This document shows positions 17,217 through 25,585 of a DNA stretch of 34,794 bases, one piece after another; position 1 is the stretch's first letter, and the number at the start of each line of letters is the position of its first letter. The notes below the pieces were generated by a model that was given only the letters and a program-made list of their open reading frames with translations, ran no database searches and was not told the origin of the DNA. Where the stretch lies: the NCBI GenBank assembly GCA_025210475.1, contig JAOARW010000066.1, positions 1 to 34,794 of the forward strand. Reading direction: 5' to 3'. Source of the stretch: Carboxylicivirga sp. Lineage in GTDB: Bacteria > Bacteroidota > Bacteroidia > Bacteroidales > Marinilabiliaceae. Position numbers and translations under genes: made by a program.

Positions 17217-17432
17217 ATGAACAGTTACGTAATACTTTGGGCGTTGCCTGGTGGACCAGAATGGATTCTGATAATTTTAGCTTTGTTACTTTTATTTGGA
17301 GGTCGTAAAATTCCTGAATTAATGAAAGGATTAGGACAGGGAATGAAAGAATTCAAAAAAGCACGTAACGAAGATGATAAAAAGTCAGATGGTGACTCTA
17401 AAAACGAGGCCATCGACGATTCTTCAAAGTAA
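17217..17432 (+). CDS. tatA: Twin-arginine translocase subunit TatA/TatE family
   Basis: This 71-residue protein has a short periplasmic N-terminus, one membrane helix (about 14-27, WILIILALLLLFGG), the conserved GRKIPELMKGLGQGMKEFKKA amphipathic helix, and a charged tail. It is the pore-forming component for export of folded proteins. No tatC is present in the window, so its partner must be encoded elsewhere. It sits 38 bp after rseP and is followed by a clear terminator. Confidence 0.93.
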   Translation: MNSYVILWALPGGPEWILIILALLLLFGGRKIPELMKGLGQGMKEFKKARNEDDKKSDGDSKNEAIDDSSK

Positions 17433-17459
17433 GAAAACACTTTGTAAATAATTACACGT

Positions 17460-17490
17460 AGGCCAATCCTCAAATGAGGGTCGGCCTTTC
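17460..17490 (+). terminator. Rho-independent terminator after tatA
   Basis: AGGCC at 17460-17464 pairs with GGCCT at 17483-17487 and CCTC (17468-17471) pairs with GAGG (17476-17479) around an AAAT loop. There is one internal mismatch and a short T-run. It separates the dxr-rseP-tatA unit from the transglycosylase. Confidence 0.75.
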
Positions 17491-17521
17491 GTATATATTC
17501 CGGCGAACTAAAAGTTGATTA

Positions 17522-18745
17522 ATGATGCGATTATTAATTATTGCTTTCATCTTAATAATCAGTAAGCAATTGGTGGCACAAAACACCAAGAGCGACTCCT
17601 ACCCGCTTTATCCTACCTGGATGTATGAGAAACGATTGCAGGAACTGGATAAAACATCAATGGTTAAGCTGGATTATAATAGCAAAGTTCAGGCTTTTAT
17701 TGATGTTTATACCATTAAACGCCGCGACCATCTGGCCAGTATCATTGGTAAATCGGAATACTATTTTCCGCTTTTTGAGGAATACCTCACCAAGTACGAT
17801 TTACCAATCGAATTAAAATACCTGGCAATTGTTGAGTCGGCACTGGAGCCCAAGGCCGTATCCAGCTCAGGGGCTATGGGACTGTGGCAGTTCCTGTTTC
17901 ATGCCTCGCGCATGTTTGAGCTCAAAGTGGATAACTATGTGGATGAACGCTGCGATCCGGTAAAAAGCACCGAAGCGGCCTGTCGTTATTTAAAATACCT
18001 CTACCGTAATTTAAACGACTGGCAATTGGCTTTAGCAGCCTATAATGGTGGCATTGGCGTTGTTCAAAAAGCCATCGAACGCTCAGGTGGTAAAACCAAT
18101 TTTTGGGAACTTCAACCCTATCTGCCCAAGGCGGTACAAAGTTATGTGCCTGCATTTATTGCTGTTAACTACGTGATGAATAATTACCAGCGACACGATA
18201 TAACACCACAGGCTGCCAAATTAAAGTTCAATGAAGTGGATACGGTGTACATCCACAAGTCACTTTCATTTAATCAAATTGAAAAAGCATCACAAACAGC
18301 CTTGGAAACCATCGAATGGTTAAACCCTTCGTACAAAAAAAGTTTTATACCCGTAACCACCGAACCGGTTTGTCTTTTCTTACCTAAAAAAGGCATGATT
18401 CATTTTGTTCGTGCGCAGAAATCACTTGACGAATCAACTCCTCCAATGAGTAAATCAGCTCCCATCGGCGATACCAAAGGACGCGAGAAGATTATTCACC
18501 GTGTAAGTAAAGGCGAGTTCTTTCATAAAATAGCCATTGATAATCATTGCCGCATCAGCGACATTATGCATTGGAATAAAATGCCCAACCGCAATTTATA
18601 CGTCGATCAAAAATTAGTGGTGTGGCGCCCCAAAAAGAAAGACGGCTATTATTTTGTCACCGAAGAATCATTAAAACCAAGTAAGCTGGTTGTTAAAATA
18701 AACCGACTATTGAGTAATAACCAAGTCAATAAACTATATCAGTAA
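17522..18745 (+). CDS. MltD-like lytic transglycosylase with LysM domain
   Basis: This exported enzyme cleaves glycan strands of peptidoglycan non-hydrolytically. The 407-residue protein has a signal peptide (about 1-20, ending VAQ). An SLT catalytic domain (about 85-200) has catalytic E105 in AIVESALEPKAVSSSGAMGLWQF and the family motif LALAAYNGG. A LysM peptidoglycan-binding repeat lies at about 325-368. MltD of E. coli has more LysM repeats, so this is a compact form. The next gene starts 14 bp downstream, so it probably heads the transcript running to pdxA. Confidence 0.93.
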   Translation: MMRLLIIAFILIISKQLVAQNTKSDSYPLYPTWMYEKRLQELDKTSMVKLDYNSKVQAFIDVYTIKRRDHLASIIGKSEYYFPLFEEYLTKYDLPIELKYLAIVESALEPKAVSSSGAMGLWQFLFHASRMFELKVDNYVDERCDPVKSTEAACRYLKYLYRNLNDWQLALAAYNGGIGVVQKAIERSGGKTNFWELQPYLPKAVQSYVPAFIAVNYVMNNYQRHDITPQAAKLKFNEVDTVYIHKSLSFNQIEKASQTALETIEWLNPSYKKSFIPVTTEPVCLFLPKKGMIHFVRAQKSLDESTPPMSKSAPIGDTKGREKIIHRVSKGEFFHKIAIDNHCRISDIMHWNKMPNRNLYVDQKLVVWRPKKKDGYYFVTEESLKPSKLVVKINRLLSNNQVNKLYQ

Positions 18746-18759
18746 TTAATTATACAGTT

Positions 18760-19746
18760 ATGAAACACTTCAGATATTTACTTGTCATTTCAATTATAGC
18801 AGTAGCTTTTGCCTGTAAAGACAAACAAACAGGATACAAACCCAATGTAGGTGGCAAGGCCGGCGAACTATTGGTGGTGATGGACAACAAAATTAAAGCA
18901 TCATCAGGTGGCGTTGCCTTACAAGATGTCTTAAATGAGGTTTACCTTGGCTTACCGCAGACTGAACCTTATTTCAAAGTTAATATTGCGCCGCATCGCA
19001 ACTTTACATCCTTCATGAAAACTACACGCAACATTGTAATGGTAACTGTTACTAAAAATGTGAAGGAAAATGCAGTAAAGTACTTTAAAGATCGTTGGGC
19101 CCGTCCGCAAGCTCTTGTTAATATTACTGCAAAAGATACAACTACTTTAAAAGAACTAATTGAAGAACATCAACTTACCATACTTAGCTATTTAAACAAA
19201 GCTGAAAGAGACCGTTACATCACCACCTTTAAAAAGCAACCAAGTAACGAGTTGATTACCAAAGTTAATTCGTTGTTTGATGTTAACATGAGCATACCTG
19301 TCAGTTTGGTTGATAAAAAATCAAGCAATTCATTTATCTGGATGAATGAGGCTGCCAACTGGGGCTTTCAAGGTCTTTTTATGTATGAAGTACCATATGT
19401 GGGCGAAGGCACCTTTTCGAAAGAATACCTTTTAAATAAAAGAGATTCGATTCTGCACAGAAATGTTCCCGGTCCGTCGGAAGGATCGTACATGACCACT
19501 GAGCATAACTTTCCGATTATTTATAAGAAAACCACTATCAACAATAACGATGTGGTGGAATTGAGAGGTTTGTGGAAAGTTCAGAACGATTTAATGGGTG
19601 GTCCCTTTGTGCTGCAGGCACATCACGACAAAAAGAACAACCGTGTTATCGTTACCGATGGTTTTGTTTATTCGCCTGAGAAGCCTGATAAAAGAGATAA
19701 AATCAGACAGATGGAAGCAATTATGCACACCCTTCAATTCAAATAG
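18760..19746 (+). CDS. DUF4837-like lipoprotein
   Basis: The 328-residue protein has a lipoprotein signal with lipobox VAFAC (lipidated C19). The remainder is globular, starting GGKAGELLVVMDN and including LYTEV-like strand patterns and YVGEGTFSKEYLLNKRDSILHRNVPGPSEGSYMTT in the C-terminal half. I recognise it as the Bacteroidota-specific DUF4837 family by these phrases; its function is not known. It lies 14 bp after the transglycosylase and 3 bp before the next gene, which suggests an envelope role and one mRNA. Confidence 0.8.
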   Translation: MKHFRYLLVISIIAVAFACKDKQTGYKPNVGGKAGELLVVMDNKIKASSGGVALQDVLNEVYLGLPQTEPYFKVNIAPHRNFTSFMKTTRNIVMVTVTKNVKENAVKYFKDRWARPQALVNITAKDTTTLKELIEEHQLTILSYLNKAERDRYITTFKKQPSNELITKVNSLFDVNMSIPVSLVDKKSSNSFIWMNEAANWGFQGLFMYEVPYVGEGTFSKEYLLNKRDSILHRNVPGPSEGSYMTTEHNFPIIYKKTTINNNDVVELRGLWKVQNDLMGGPFVLQAHHDKKNNRVIVTDGFVYSPEKPDKRDKIRQMEAIMHTLQFK

Positions 19747-19749
19747 AGC

Positions 19750-20154
19750 ATGATGCCGCAACTAAACCGTCAGGCCTTGCAACAAGCATGCGGACGGGAA
19801 GATCTGATACGAAAAACAGCAGCTCAGATTATAAAAGATTTTGCCGAATTTGGATTTGAAGTAAGCTTCTCTGGTGATGTTGAAGGTTTTTACAACGAAG
19901 TTTTCGCACAAATGAAAGAACATATCGTTGTAATTATGGGGGAACATTACTCACAATTTCTTAACTTTCTATATCGAATAGATGTTACAGAAGAACAGGT
20001 TGCTGTTTACCAACGAGAAATGGGGGATGTTTCTTATGAGGATGCACTTACTGAACTGATTATTCATCGTGAGATGAAAAAGGTTATGATCAGAGAATAC
20101 TTTAAAGCTCAGCAAAATAGCCAGCAGAATAATTTAACCGAATTAAACGAATAG
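19750..20154 (+). CDS. Conserved-looking hypothetical protein (134 aa)
   Basis: I do not recognise a family. It is a soluble, mostly helical protein with a charged composition, no signal peptide, and a Gln/Asn-rich tail (QQNSQQNNLTELNE). The body (about 10-115) alternates amphipathic helices, for example QIIKDFAEFGFEVSF and ALTELIIHREMKKVMIREYF. It is tightly packed between the lipoprotein gene (3-bp gap) and leucyl aminopeptidase (5-bp gap), so it is almost certainly expressed with them. It could equally start at the second Met. Confidence 0.75.
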   Translation: MMPQLNRQALQQACGREDLIRKTAAQIIKDFAEFGFEVSFSGDVEGFYNEVFAQMKEHIVVIMGEHYSQFLNFLYRIDVTEEQVAVYQREMGDVSYEDALTELIIHREMKKVMIREYFKAQQNSQQNNLTELNE

Positions 20155-20159
20155 GTACT

Positions 20160-21596
20160 ATGATGCAATTATCGATTAAACATACGGGAGAACGCCCTGA
20201 AGGCGTAAGAAATATATTCCTGGTGAAAGATACCAGTGTATTAAAAGATTTTGGCTTCAACAACGATGCTTTGGCCTATGTTGAAAGCAAGGTGCAAGCC
20301 AAGGACAAGCTAATTACCATTCAAAACTACAACATCGTTTATTACGTGCGTATTGTTAACAACGACGATGCCAACTTTAAAGGTTATGAAAACCTGCGTA
20401 AAGACGGATCAACCATTTACAAAAGCCTGAAAGGCGATCAACAAAACAAAGTGTGTGTCTACGACCTGGTGGGTGATAAAGCCTTCAGCCTGGCACTGAC
20501 AGAAGGAATCGCCCTATCCACATACGAGTTTAATAAATACAAAACCGAGAAGAAAGAATCAGGTGATAAACCGGAGATTTTTGTAGCTTCTTCAGAAGTT
20601 AATCAGGGCGATTTGGATGAGCTGAACCGTTTGGCACATGCTGTTTTTGTAACTCGTAACCTGGTAAATGAACCAGTATCAACCTTAAATGTTGAAGAGT
20701 TATCATACACCATTAGTGAGTTGGGTGCCGTTCATGGTTTTGATGTGGATGTGCTCAACAAAGCCAAACTCGAAACACTTAAGTTCGGAGGCTTGCTGGG
20801 TGTTAACAAAGGAAGTATCGATCCGCCACTATTTCACATTTTGGAATGGAAACCAGAAAACGCAAAAAATAAAAAACCACTCGTACTGGTTGGTAAGGGT
20901 GTGATGTTTGATACAGGTGGTATTAACCTGAAAACACCGGCCGGCAGTCTGGATGATATGAAAGCCGATATGGGAGGTGCCGCTTCGGTAGTTGGTACGT
21001 TTATGGCGGTTGCAACCAACAAGCTTCCTGTATATATGATTGGGCTTATTCCTGCCACCGATAACCGTCCGGGCGGAAATGCCATTGTACCGGGCGACGT
21101 GTTAACCATGCACAATGGTAAAACCGTGGAGGTATTAAATACCGATGCCGAAGGACGTTTGATCATGGCCGATGCCTTGTCGTACTCGAAACAATACGAT
21201 CCGGAATTGGTCATCGACCTGGCGACCTTAACCGGAAGTGCAGTCATGGCACTTGGTCATTACGCCACGGTTGGAATGGGAACTGCCAGCGACAAGGATT
21301 TTAAAGCATTGGAAAAAGCCGGCGATTGTGTACACGAAAGAGTGGTACGCTTTCCTTTCTGGGATGATTTTGATGACTTAATTAAATCAGAAGTTGCCGA
21401 TATAAAAAACATTGGAGGCCGCGAAGCAGGAGCCATTACTGCCGGTAAGTTTCTGGCTCACTTTGTTGATACACCATGGATTCACCTCGACATTGCAGGT
21501 CCTGCTTTTGTTAAAAAAGAGGATAGTTACCGAGGTTATGGTGCTTCGGGCGTTGGCGTACGCATGCTTTATGAGTTTATCCGAAGCAGGTGTTAG
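20160..21596 (+). CDS. pepA: Leucyl aminopeptidase (M17)
   Basis: This cytosolic di-zinc aminopeptidase releases N-terminal residues from peptides. The 478-residue protein has the variable N-terminal domain followed by the catalytic domain. The metal and catalytic residues are all visible: K246 in LVGKGVMF, D251, K258, D270 in DDMKADMGGAA, and D329/E331/R333 in the signature NTDAEGRL. It is the fourth gene of a tightly packed unit and is followed by pdxA after 66 bp. The symbol follows E. coli usage; a Bacteroidota annotation would simply say leucyl aminopeptidase. Confidence 0.95.
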   Translation: MMQLSIKHTGERPEGVRNIFLVKDTSVLKDFGFNNDALAYVESKVQAKDKLITIQNYNIVYYVRIVNNDDANFKGYENLRKDGSTIYKSLKGDQQNKVCVYDLVGDKAFSLALTEGIALSTYEFNKYKTEKKESGDKPEIFVASSEVNQGDLDELNRLAHAVFVTRNLVNEPVSTLNVEELSYTISELGAVHGFDVDVLNKAKLETLKFGGLLGVNKGSIDPPLFHILEWKPENAKNKKPLVLVGKGVMFDTGGINLKTPAGSLDDMKADMGGAASVVGTFMAVATNKLPVYMIGLIPATDNRPGGNAIVPGDVLTMHNGKTVEVLNTDAEGRLIMADALSYSKQYDPELVIDLATLTGSAVMALGHYATVGMGTASDKDFKALEKAGDCVHERVVRFPFWDDFDDLIKSEVADIKNIGGREAGAITAGKFLAHFVDTPWIHLDIAGPAFVKKEDSYRGYGASGVGVRMLYEFIRSRC

Positions 21597-21662
21597 TTTT
21601 GTAAATTGTATTAATTTAGTGCCAATAGCTGAAACAATTTTGTTTGCAGAAAAAGTGAAACT

Positions 21663-22727
21663 ATGAGTTCGAAAAAAATAAAAGTGGGAATCACCCAAGG
21701 AGACATTAATGGCATTGGATACGAGGTAATCTTTAAAACCCTGTCTGATGCACGTATTTTTGATTCTTTTGTACCGGTTATCTATGGTTCGTCAAAAGTG
21801 GCGGCCTATCACCGTAAAGCCCTTAATATTCCAAACTTTAGTCTGAACAGCATTAACAGTGTGGAAGATGCTCATCAGAAACGTGTTAACATCATCAACT
21901 GCCTCGATGATAACATCCGCGTTGAACTGGGTAAATCAACATCCATTGGTGGCGAATCGGCTTTTAAAGCCCTGGAGCGAGCCGTTACCGATCTTAAAAA
22001 CGGAAGCATTAATGTTTTGGTCACTGCTCCTATTAACAAGGAAAACATACAATCGGAAACGTTCAACTTCCCTGGTCATACCGAATACTTGCACCAGGTT
22101 GCCGGTGAAGGCGAAGCATTGATGCTGATGGTTTCGGAGCATATGAAAGTGGGAGTTGTTGCCGGTCATGTACCAATTAAAGAAGTGGCCAGCAAAGTTA
22201 CCGAAGAAAGTATTCTGGCTAAGTTGCGTACTTTAAACACAACATTACAGCAGGATTTCTCCATCCGTAAACCTCGAATTGCTGTCTTGGGTTTAAATCC
22301 CCATGCCGGCGATGGCGGTGTTTTAGGTAACGAAGAACAGGACATTATTATTCCTGCATTGGAAAAAGCCAAAGCTGAAGGAATTATTGCCTTGGGGCCC
22401 TACCCTGCCGATGGTTTATTTGGCAGCGATCAGTTTAGAAACTTTGATGGTATTCTGGCTATGTATCACGATCAGGGACTGGCACCATTCAAAGCATTGA
22501 CATTTTCTAAGGGTGTGAATTACACGGCTGGCTTGCCATTTATTCGCACTTCGCCCGATCATGGTACAGCCTTTGAAATTGCCGGACAGGATAAAGCCAA
22601 TGCCGATTCATTTAAACAAGCCGTTTACCTGGCCGTAGATGTATGCCGCAACCGCCAGATGAATCAGGAATTATCTAAGAATCCATTAAAATCATACGAT
22701 ATTAATGAATTAGAGCAAAAGGATTAA
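21663..22727 (+). CDS. pdxA: 4-hydroxythreonine-4-phosphate dehydrogenase
   Basis: PdxA oxidises 4-phosphohydroxy-L-threonine in the DXP-dependent pyridoxal phosphate pathway. That pathway also uses DXP, the substrate of the dxr product encoded 6 kb upstream. The 354-residue length is normal. Landmarks are KVGITQGDINGIGYEV at the N-terminus, TAPINKENI with FPGHTEYL (metal-ligand His), GLNPHAGDGG, and AMYHDQGLAPFKAL near the C-terminus. It is the last gene before a strong terminator. Confidence 0.95.
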   Translation: MSSKKIKVGITQGDINGIGYEVIFKTLSDARIFDSFVPVIYGSSKVAAYHRKALNIPNFSLNSINSVEDAHQKRVNIINCLDDNIRVELGKSTSIGGESAFKALERAVTDLKNGSINVLVTAPINKENIQSETFNFPGHTEYLHQVAGEGEALMLMVSEHMKVGVVAGHVPIKEVASKVTEESILAKLRTLNTTLQQDFSIRKPRIAVLGLNPHAGDGGVLGNEEQDIIIPALEKAKAEGIIALGPYPADGLFGSDQFRNFDGILAMYHDQGLAPFKALTFSKGVNYTAGLPFIRTSPDHGTAFEIAGQDKANADSFKQAVYLAVDVCRNRQMNQELSKNPLKSYDINELEQKD

Positions 22728-22740
22728 GAATTAAGAATTC

Positions 22741-22875
22741 CTATAAAAGCATTAGAAGAGCTTGCTGTAAATCCATAGCAAGCTCTTTTTTATGGTCAAT
22801 ATTTCGCTCAATGGTACGCTGTTCTAAATCAAGAATATTAAGTGTATAATCAGATTCAGGTATTATATCCATCAT
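22741..22875 (-). CDS. Possible small ORF antisense to the pdxA terminator (44 aa)
   Basis: On the minus strand an ATG at 22875 opens 44 codons ending in TAG at 22741: MMDIIPESDYTLNILDLE, then a charged and leucine-rich helical stretch ending ALLMLL. The codons look ordinary for this genome, and the peptide resembles an amphipathic helix rather than random translation. The pdxA terminator stem is embedded in it. A TATAGTTG box (7 of 8 to TAnnTTTG) lies just upstream. It may be a small gene, a remnant of a longer one, or chance. Confidence 0.3.
   Translation of the reverse strand: MMDIIPESDYTLNILDLEQRTIERNIDHKKELAMDLQQALLMLL
22757..22791 (+). terminator. Rho-independent terminator after pdxA
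   Basis: A perfect 10-bp stem AGAGCTTGCT / AGCAAGCTCT (22757-22766 and 22777-22786) with a 10-nt loop is followed by five or more T. It closes the long plus-strand unit. Confidence 0.92.
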
Positions 22876-22897
22876 AAGCAACTATAGAAAAACAACA

Positions 22898-22929
22898 TTT
22901 GTAAACGAATCGATTTTGGTGTAATTTTA
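22898..22929 (+). promoter_or_regulatory. Promoter of the parDE operon
   Basis: TTTG at 22898-22901 is followed after exactly 20 bp by TAATTTTA (22922-22929), 7 of 8 to TAnnTTTG. The -7 box lies within the operator palindrome, so repressor binding would block it. Confidence 0.65.
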
Positions 22930-22934
22930 CACCA
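22917..22934. promoter_or_regulatory. Operator palindrome of the parDE operon
   Basis: TGGTGTAA-TT-TTACACCA is a perfect 8-bp inverted repeat overlapping the promoter and ending 19 bp before parD. Type II antitoxins normally repress their own operon through such sites, so this is the likely ParD binding site. Confidence 0.7.
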
Positions 22935-22953
22935 CACTTAAAAACTAAAAATT

Positions 22954-23199
22954 ATGCCAAGACAAAGTATATCTTTTTCAAAACCTAATGATGAATGGTT
23001 AAAAGCTCAGGTAGAAAGCGAAGAGTATTCGAGTAAAAGTGAACTTGTCAATGATTTAATTCGTCAGGCCAGAAAACAACAAACTCAAGTTGATTGGTTA
23101 AGAGCCAAATTAGATAAAGCAGAGAATAGCGGTTTCACAAATGACTGCAAAGATGAAATATTGAAACAATCAAAATCGTTACTTAATGGCGAATTATAA
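22954..23199 (+). CDS. parD: ParD-like antitoxin
   Basis: The 81-residue antitoxin starts with a ribbon-helix-helix DNA-binding fold (about residues 3-45: SISFSKPNDEWLKAQVESEEYSSKSELVNDLIRQ is the strand-helix-helix pattern of ParD). A C-terminal helical tail (about 50-81) should wrap the toxin. It comes first, overlaps the toxin gene by 14 bp, and has a palindromic operator upstream, all classic for autoregulated type II modules. Confidence 0.88.
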   Translation: MPRQSISFSKPNDEWLKAQVESEEYSSKSELVNDLIRQARKQQTQVDWLRAKLDKAENSGFTNDCKDEILKQSKSLLNGEL

Positions 23200-23473
23200 A
23201 TTAAGTAATTCTGCTAAACAGGATTTGATCCGGATTCATCATTTTGGTGTTGAAAAATTCGGTGAGGCTCAAGCTGACAAATATTTTAAAACATTTTTTG
23301 CGTACTTCGAAATAATTGCAGAAAGGCCATATACTTTTGAATCTGTTGATTACATAAAATCAGGATACAGAAGGTGCGTTTGTGGCTCAGATAGTATTTA
23401 CTACAGAATCAATAACGAGACCGTTGAAATTATGGCTATTGTTGGAATGCAAGACTTGAATAATATTCTCTAG
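23186..23473 (+). CDS. parE: ParE/RelE-superfamily toxin
   Basis: The 95-residue protein has the typical ParE layout: YKLSNSAKQDLIRIHHFGVEKFGEAQADKYF (strand plus two helices), then RPYTFESVDYIKSGYRRCVCGSDSIYYRINNETVEIMAIVG (the beta-sheet with conserved Arg and Tyr). ParE toxins poison DNA gyrase; RelE relatives cleave mRNA. The Tyr/Arg pattern favours ParE. It looks full length and intact. Its start lies inside parD, implying translational coupling. Confidence 0.88.
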   Translation: MANYKLSNSAKQDLIRIHHFGVEKFGEAQADKYFKTFFAYFEIIAERPYTFESVDYIKSGYRRCVCGSDSIYYRINNETVEIMAIVGMQDLNNIL

Positions 23474-23868
23474 TTAGCACTGAATATGCATTTTTAAGAT
23501 TTGTATTTCTTTTCAGAAGTGTTACTGAAATCATACCAAGCACTATTATCACACTTAAAATTACACTTCTTACCATCACAACTTTCACATTAAAAGCCAA
23601 AAGAAATATATACACATTATAATCAATCTAAATAAAGGATTATTAGATATTTGTTACTACTTACGATTTATAAGTCTCCTTCAACATTACATCTTATTTC
23701 AATAAAAATATCAAAACACTTATAAGCTATTTTTAAAAAGTAAGGGTTAAGAACTTACAAACTGTATTTTCAACACTGCACCCCCCATTTTATAAAGTGA
23801 CGAATGACATATTTCGCGATTGAAAAAAGGTCAAAATTTGCCAAATAATTAACAAATACCAATCAACT
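23474..23868. other. A/T-rich intergenic region before aspA
   Basis: This stretch has no convincing gene. It holds a run of six C in ACTGCACCCCCC (about 23775-23789) and a near-palindrome, ATTTGCCAAAT, about 30 bp before aspA. No clear TAnnTTTG promoter for aspA was found. A 46-codon minus-strand frame exists at 23436-23576 but is not called. Confidence 0.5.
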
Positions 23869-25272
23869 ATGTCAACTCGTATCGAAAGTGATTTGATCGG
23901 AGAATTACAAGTTCCGGTTAATGCCTATTATGGGGTACAAACACAACGTGCCGTTGAAAATTTTAATATATCTACTGCCCGATTAAGTCAATACCGCCAT
24001 TTTATATGGGCACTTGGGGTGGTGAAAATGGCTGCTATCAAAGCTAATCATGAGATGGGTCTGGTAGAGGATAAAGTCAAAAATGCTGTCGTGCAAGCCT
24101 GTAAGGAAGTGATGGATGGAAAATTCGATAAGGAATTTCCGATTGACATGATTCAGGGAGGTGCCGGCACCAGTACAAACATGAATGCCAATGAGGTGAT
24201 TGCCAACCGTGCTTTGGAGCTGATGGGCTACCAGCGTGGTCAGTACGAACATTGCTCGCCCAACGACATTGTTAACTTATCGCAATCAACCAATGATGCC
24301 TATCCAACTGCCATCAAGTTGTCCTTAATTAAGATGAACTACATCCTGATTGAACACCTTCAGCAACTGGTAGATGCATTTAAAAAGAAAGGTGATGAAT
24401 TTGCTGACATTATTAAAATGGGGCGCACGCAATTGCAGGATGCCGTGCCAATGACCCTGGGTCAGGAATTTTGCGCATTTGCCATTACCTTAAGCGAAGA
24501 AATAGAGCGCCTGACGCAGAATGCCAACTTGTTCAGGGAAGTGAACATGGGAGCCACCGCAATTGGTACCGGCATTAATTCAGTAGAAGGTTATTCCGAA
24601 GCTTGTGTAAAACACCTTTGCGACATTACCGGTTACCCTATCGTATTAGCCAGCGACCTTGTGGAAGCAACGCCCGACACTGGTTCATACGTGATTTATT
24701 CATCGGCCCTGAAACGAATGGCTGTTAAGATTTCAAAAATCTGTAACGACCTTCGCATTTTATCATCGGGCCCACGAGCGGGATTCAACGAAATCAACCT
24801 TCCGGCCATGCAACCCGGATCGTCCATTATGCCTGGTAAAGTGAATCCGGTTATACCCGAGGTGATGAACCAGATTTGTTATAAGGTTATTGGCAATGAC
24901 TTAACAGTAACCTTTGCTGCTGAAGCCGGACAATTGCAATTAAATGTGATGGAGCCGGTGCTGTGTCACAGCATTTTGGAGTCGATGCAGTTTTTGATGC
25001 GTGGGATGGATACCCTTCGCAGCAAATGTGTGGATGGTATTACTGCCAACGAAGATGTATGCGAAAACATGGTATTGAAAAGCATTGGTATTGTTACAGC
25101 TCTTAACCCGCATATCGGTTACAAGAACAGCACGCGCATTGCCAAAGAAGCGTTGAAATCGGGCAAAGGTGTTTACGAAATTGTTTTGGAAGAAGGCATA
25201 CTTTCTGAAGAACAATTAAAAGAAATACTAAAGCCGGAAAACATGATTGGTCCGGCACAACGATCGAATTAA
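23869..25272 (+). CDS. aspA: Aspartate ammonia-lyase
   Basis: The enzyme reversibly converts L-aspartate to fumarate and ammonia, feeding fumarate respiration or nitrogen release. The 467-residue protein has the fumarase/aspartase superfamily signature GSSIMPGKVNP (317-327, with the catalytic Ser at 318) and the GGAGTSTNMNANEV and SQSTNDAYPTAIK motifs. It also has aspartase-typical SSGPRAGFNEINLP before the signature. Class II fumarase was considered, but the overall phrase pattern fits aspartase better. It is transcribed alone and ends in an intergenic region with several hairpins. Confidence 0.92.
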   Translation: MSTRIESDLIGELQVPVNAYYGVQTQRAVENFNISTARLSQYRHFIWALGVVKMAAIKANHEMGLVEDKVKNAVVQACKEVMDGKFDKEFPIDMIQGGAGTSTNMNANEVIANRALELMGYQRGQYEHCSPNDIVNLSQSTNDAYPTAIKLSLIKMNYILIEHLQQLVDAFKKKGDEFADIIKMGRTQLQDAVPMTLGQEFCAFAITLSEEIERLTQNANLFREVNMGATAIGTGINSVEGYSEACVKHLCDITGYPIVLASDLVEATPDTGSYVIYSSALKRMAVKISKICNDLRILSSGPRAGFNEINLPAMQPGSSIMPGKVNPVIPEVMNQICYKVIGNDLTVTFAAEAGQLQLNVMEPVLCHSILESMQFLMRGMDTLRSKCVDGITANEDVCENMVLKSIGIVTALNPHIGYKNSTRIAKEALKSGKGVYEIVLEEGILSEEQLKEILKPENMIGPAQRSN

Positions 25273-25276
25273 AAAC

Positions 25277-25305
25277 CTGAGTTCTAAAATTTAAATCGAA
25301 CTCAG
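25277..25305 (+). terminator. Hairpin directly after aspA
   Basis: A perfect 8-bp stem CTGAGTTC / GAACTCAG (25277-25284 and 25298-25305) starts 5 bp past the aspA stop. It lacks a T-tract, so it may be a 3'-end-stabilising structure rather than a full terminator. Confidence 0.5.
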
Positions 25306-25444
25306 TATCCTATGTGCAGATGAAGAATATCCAATATTCTAACAATTTAACTCTCTTCGTCTGAGCTCAGGGAGCAGCTTTTGGCCATTAGCTAGTGGCT
25401 ATCAGCTTTTTTAAAAAAACTTATCTCAAGTACACATTGATCAG

Positions 25445-25488
25445 GCGGAGTCAGGATGGGTAATACCATTCTGGCTCCGCTTTTTTTT
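25445..25488 (+). terminator. Strong Rho-independent terminator downstream of aspA
   Basis: GCGGAG at 25445-25450 pairs with CTCCGC at 25475-25480. The stem continues with CAG/CTG, ATGG/CCAT and two G-U pairs (about 15 bp in all) around a 6-nt loop, followed by eight T. It lies about 170 bp after the aspA stop, unusually far. Confidence 0.9.
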
Positions 25489-25585
25489 CTGAAACCTTCA
25501 TCTACTTACTCAGCCGGTTCTCTTTTAATTTCTGATGGTACATCTCAATCACAAAATTTTAATTCTCCGTAGCTTTTGTAAAAAG

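Noticed and set aside
20834..21247. 137-codon minus-strand ORF inside leucyl aminopeptidase
   Set aside because: It is an antisense shadow of the conserved catalytic domain; the composition is Ser/Pro/Thr-rich, as is typical of reverse frames.
23436..23576. 46-codon minus-strand frame with a hydrophobic stretch next to parE
   Set aside because: It overlaps the end of parE in antisense, has no promoter or ribosome-binding signal, and A/T-rich DNA readily gives hydrophobic frames.
23869..25272. Class II fumarase
   Set aside because: The same superfamily signature is present, but the surrounding phrases (for example SSGPRAGFNEINLP) fit aspartate ammonia-lyase better.
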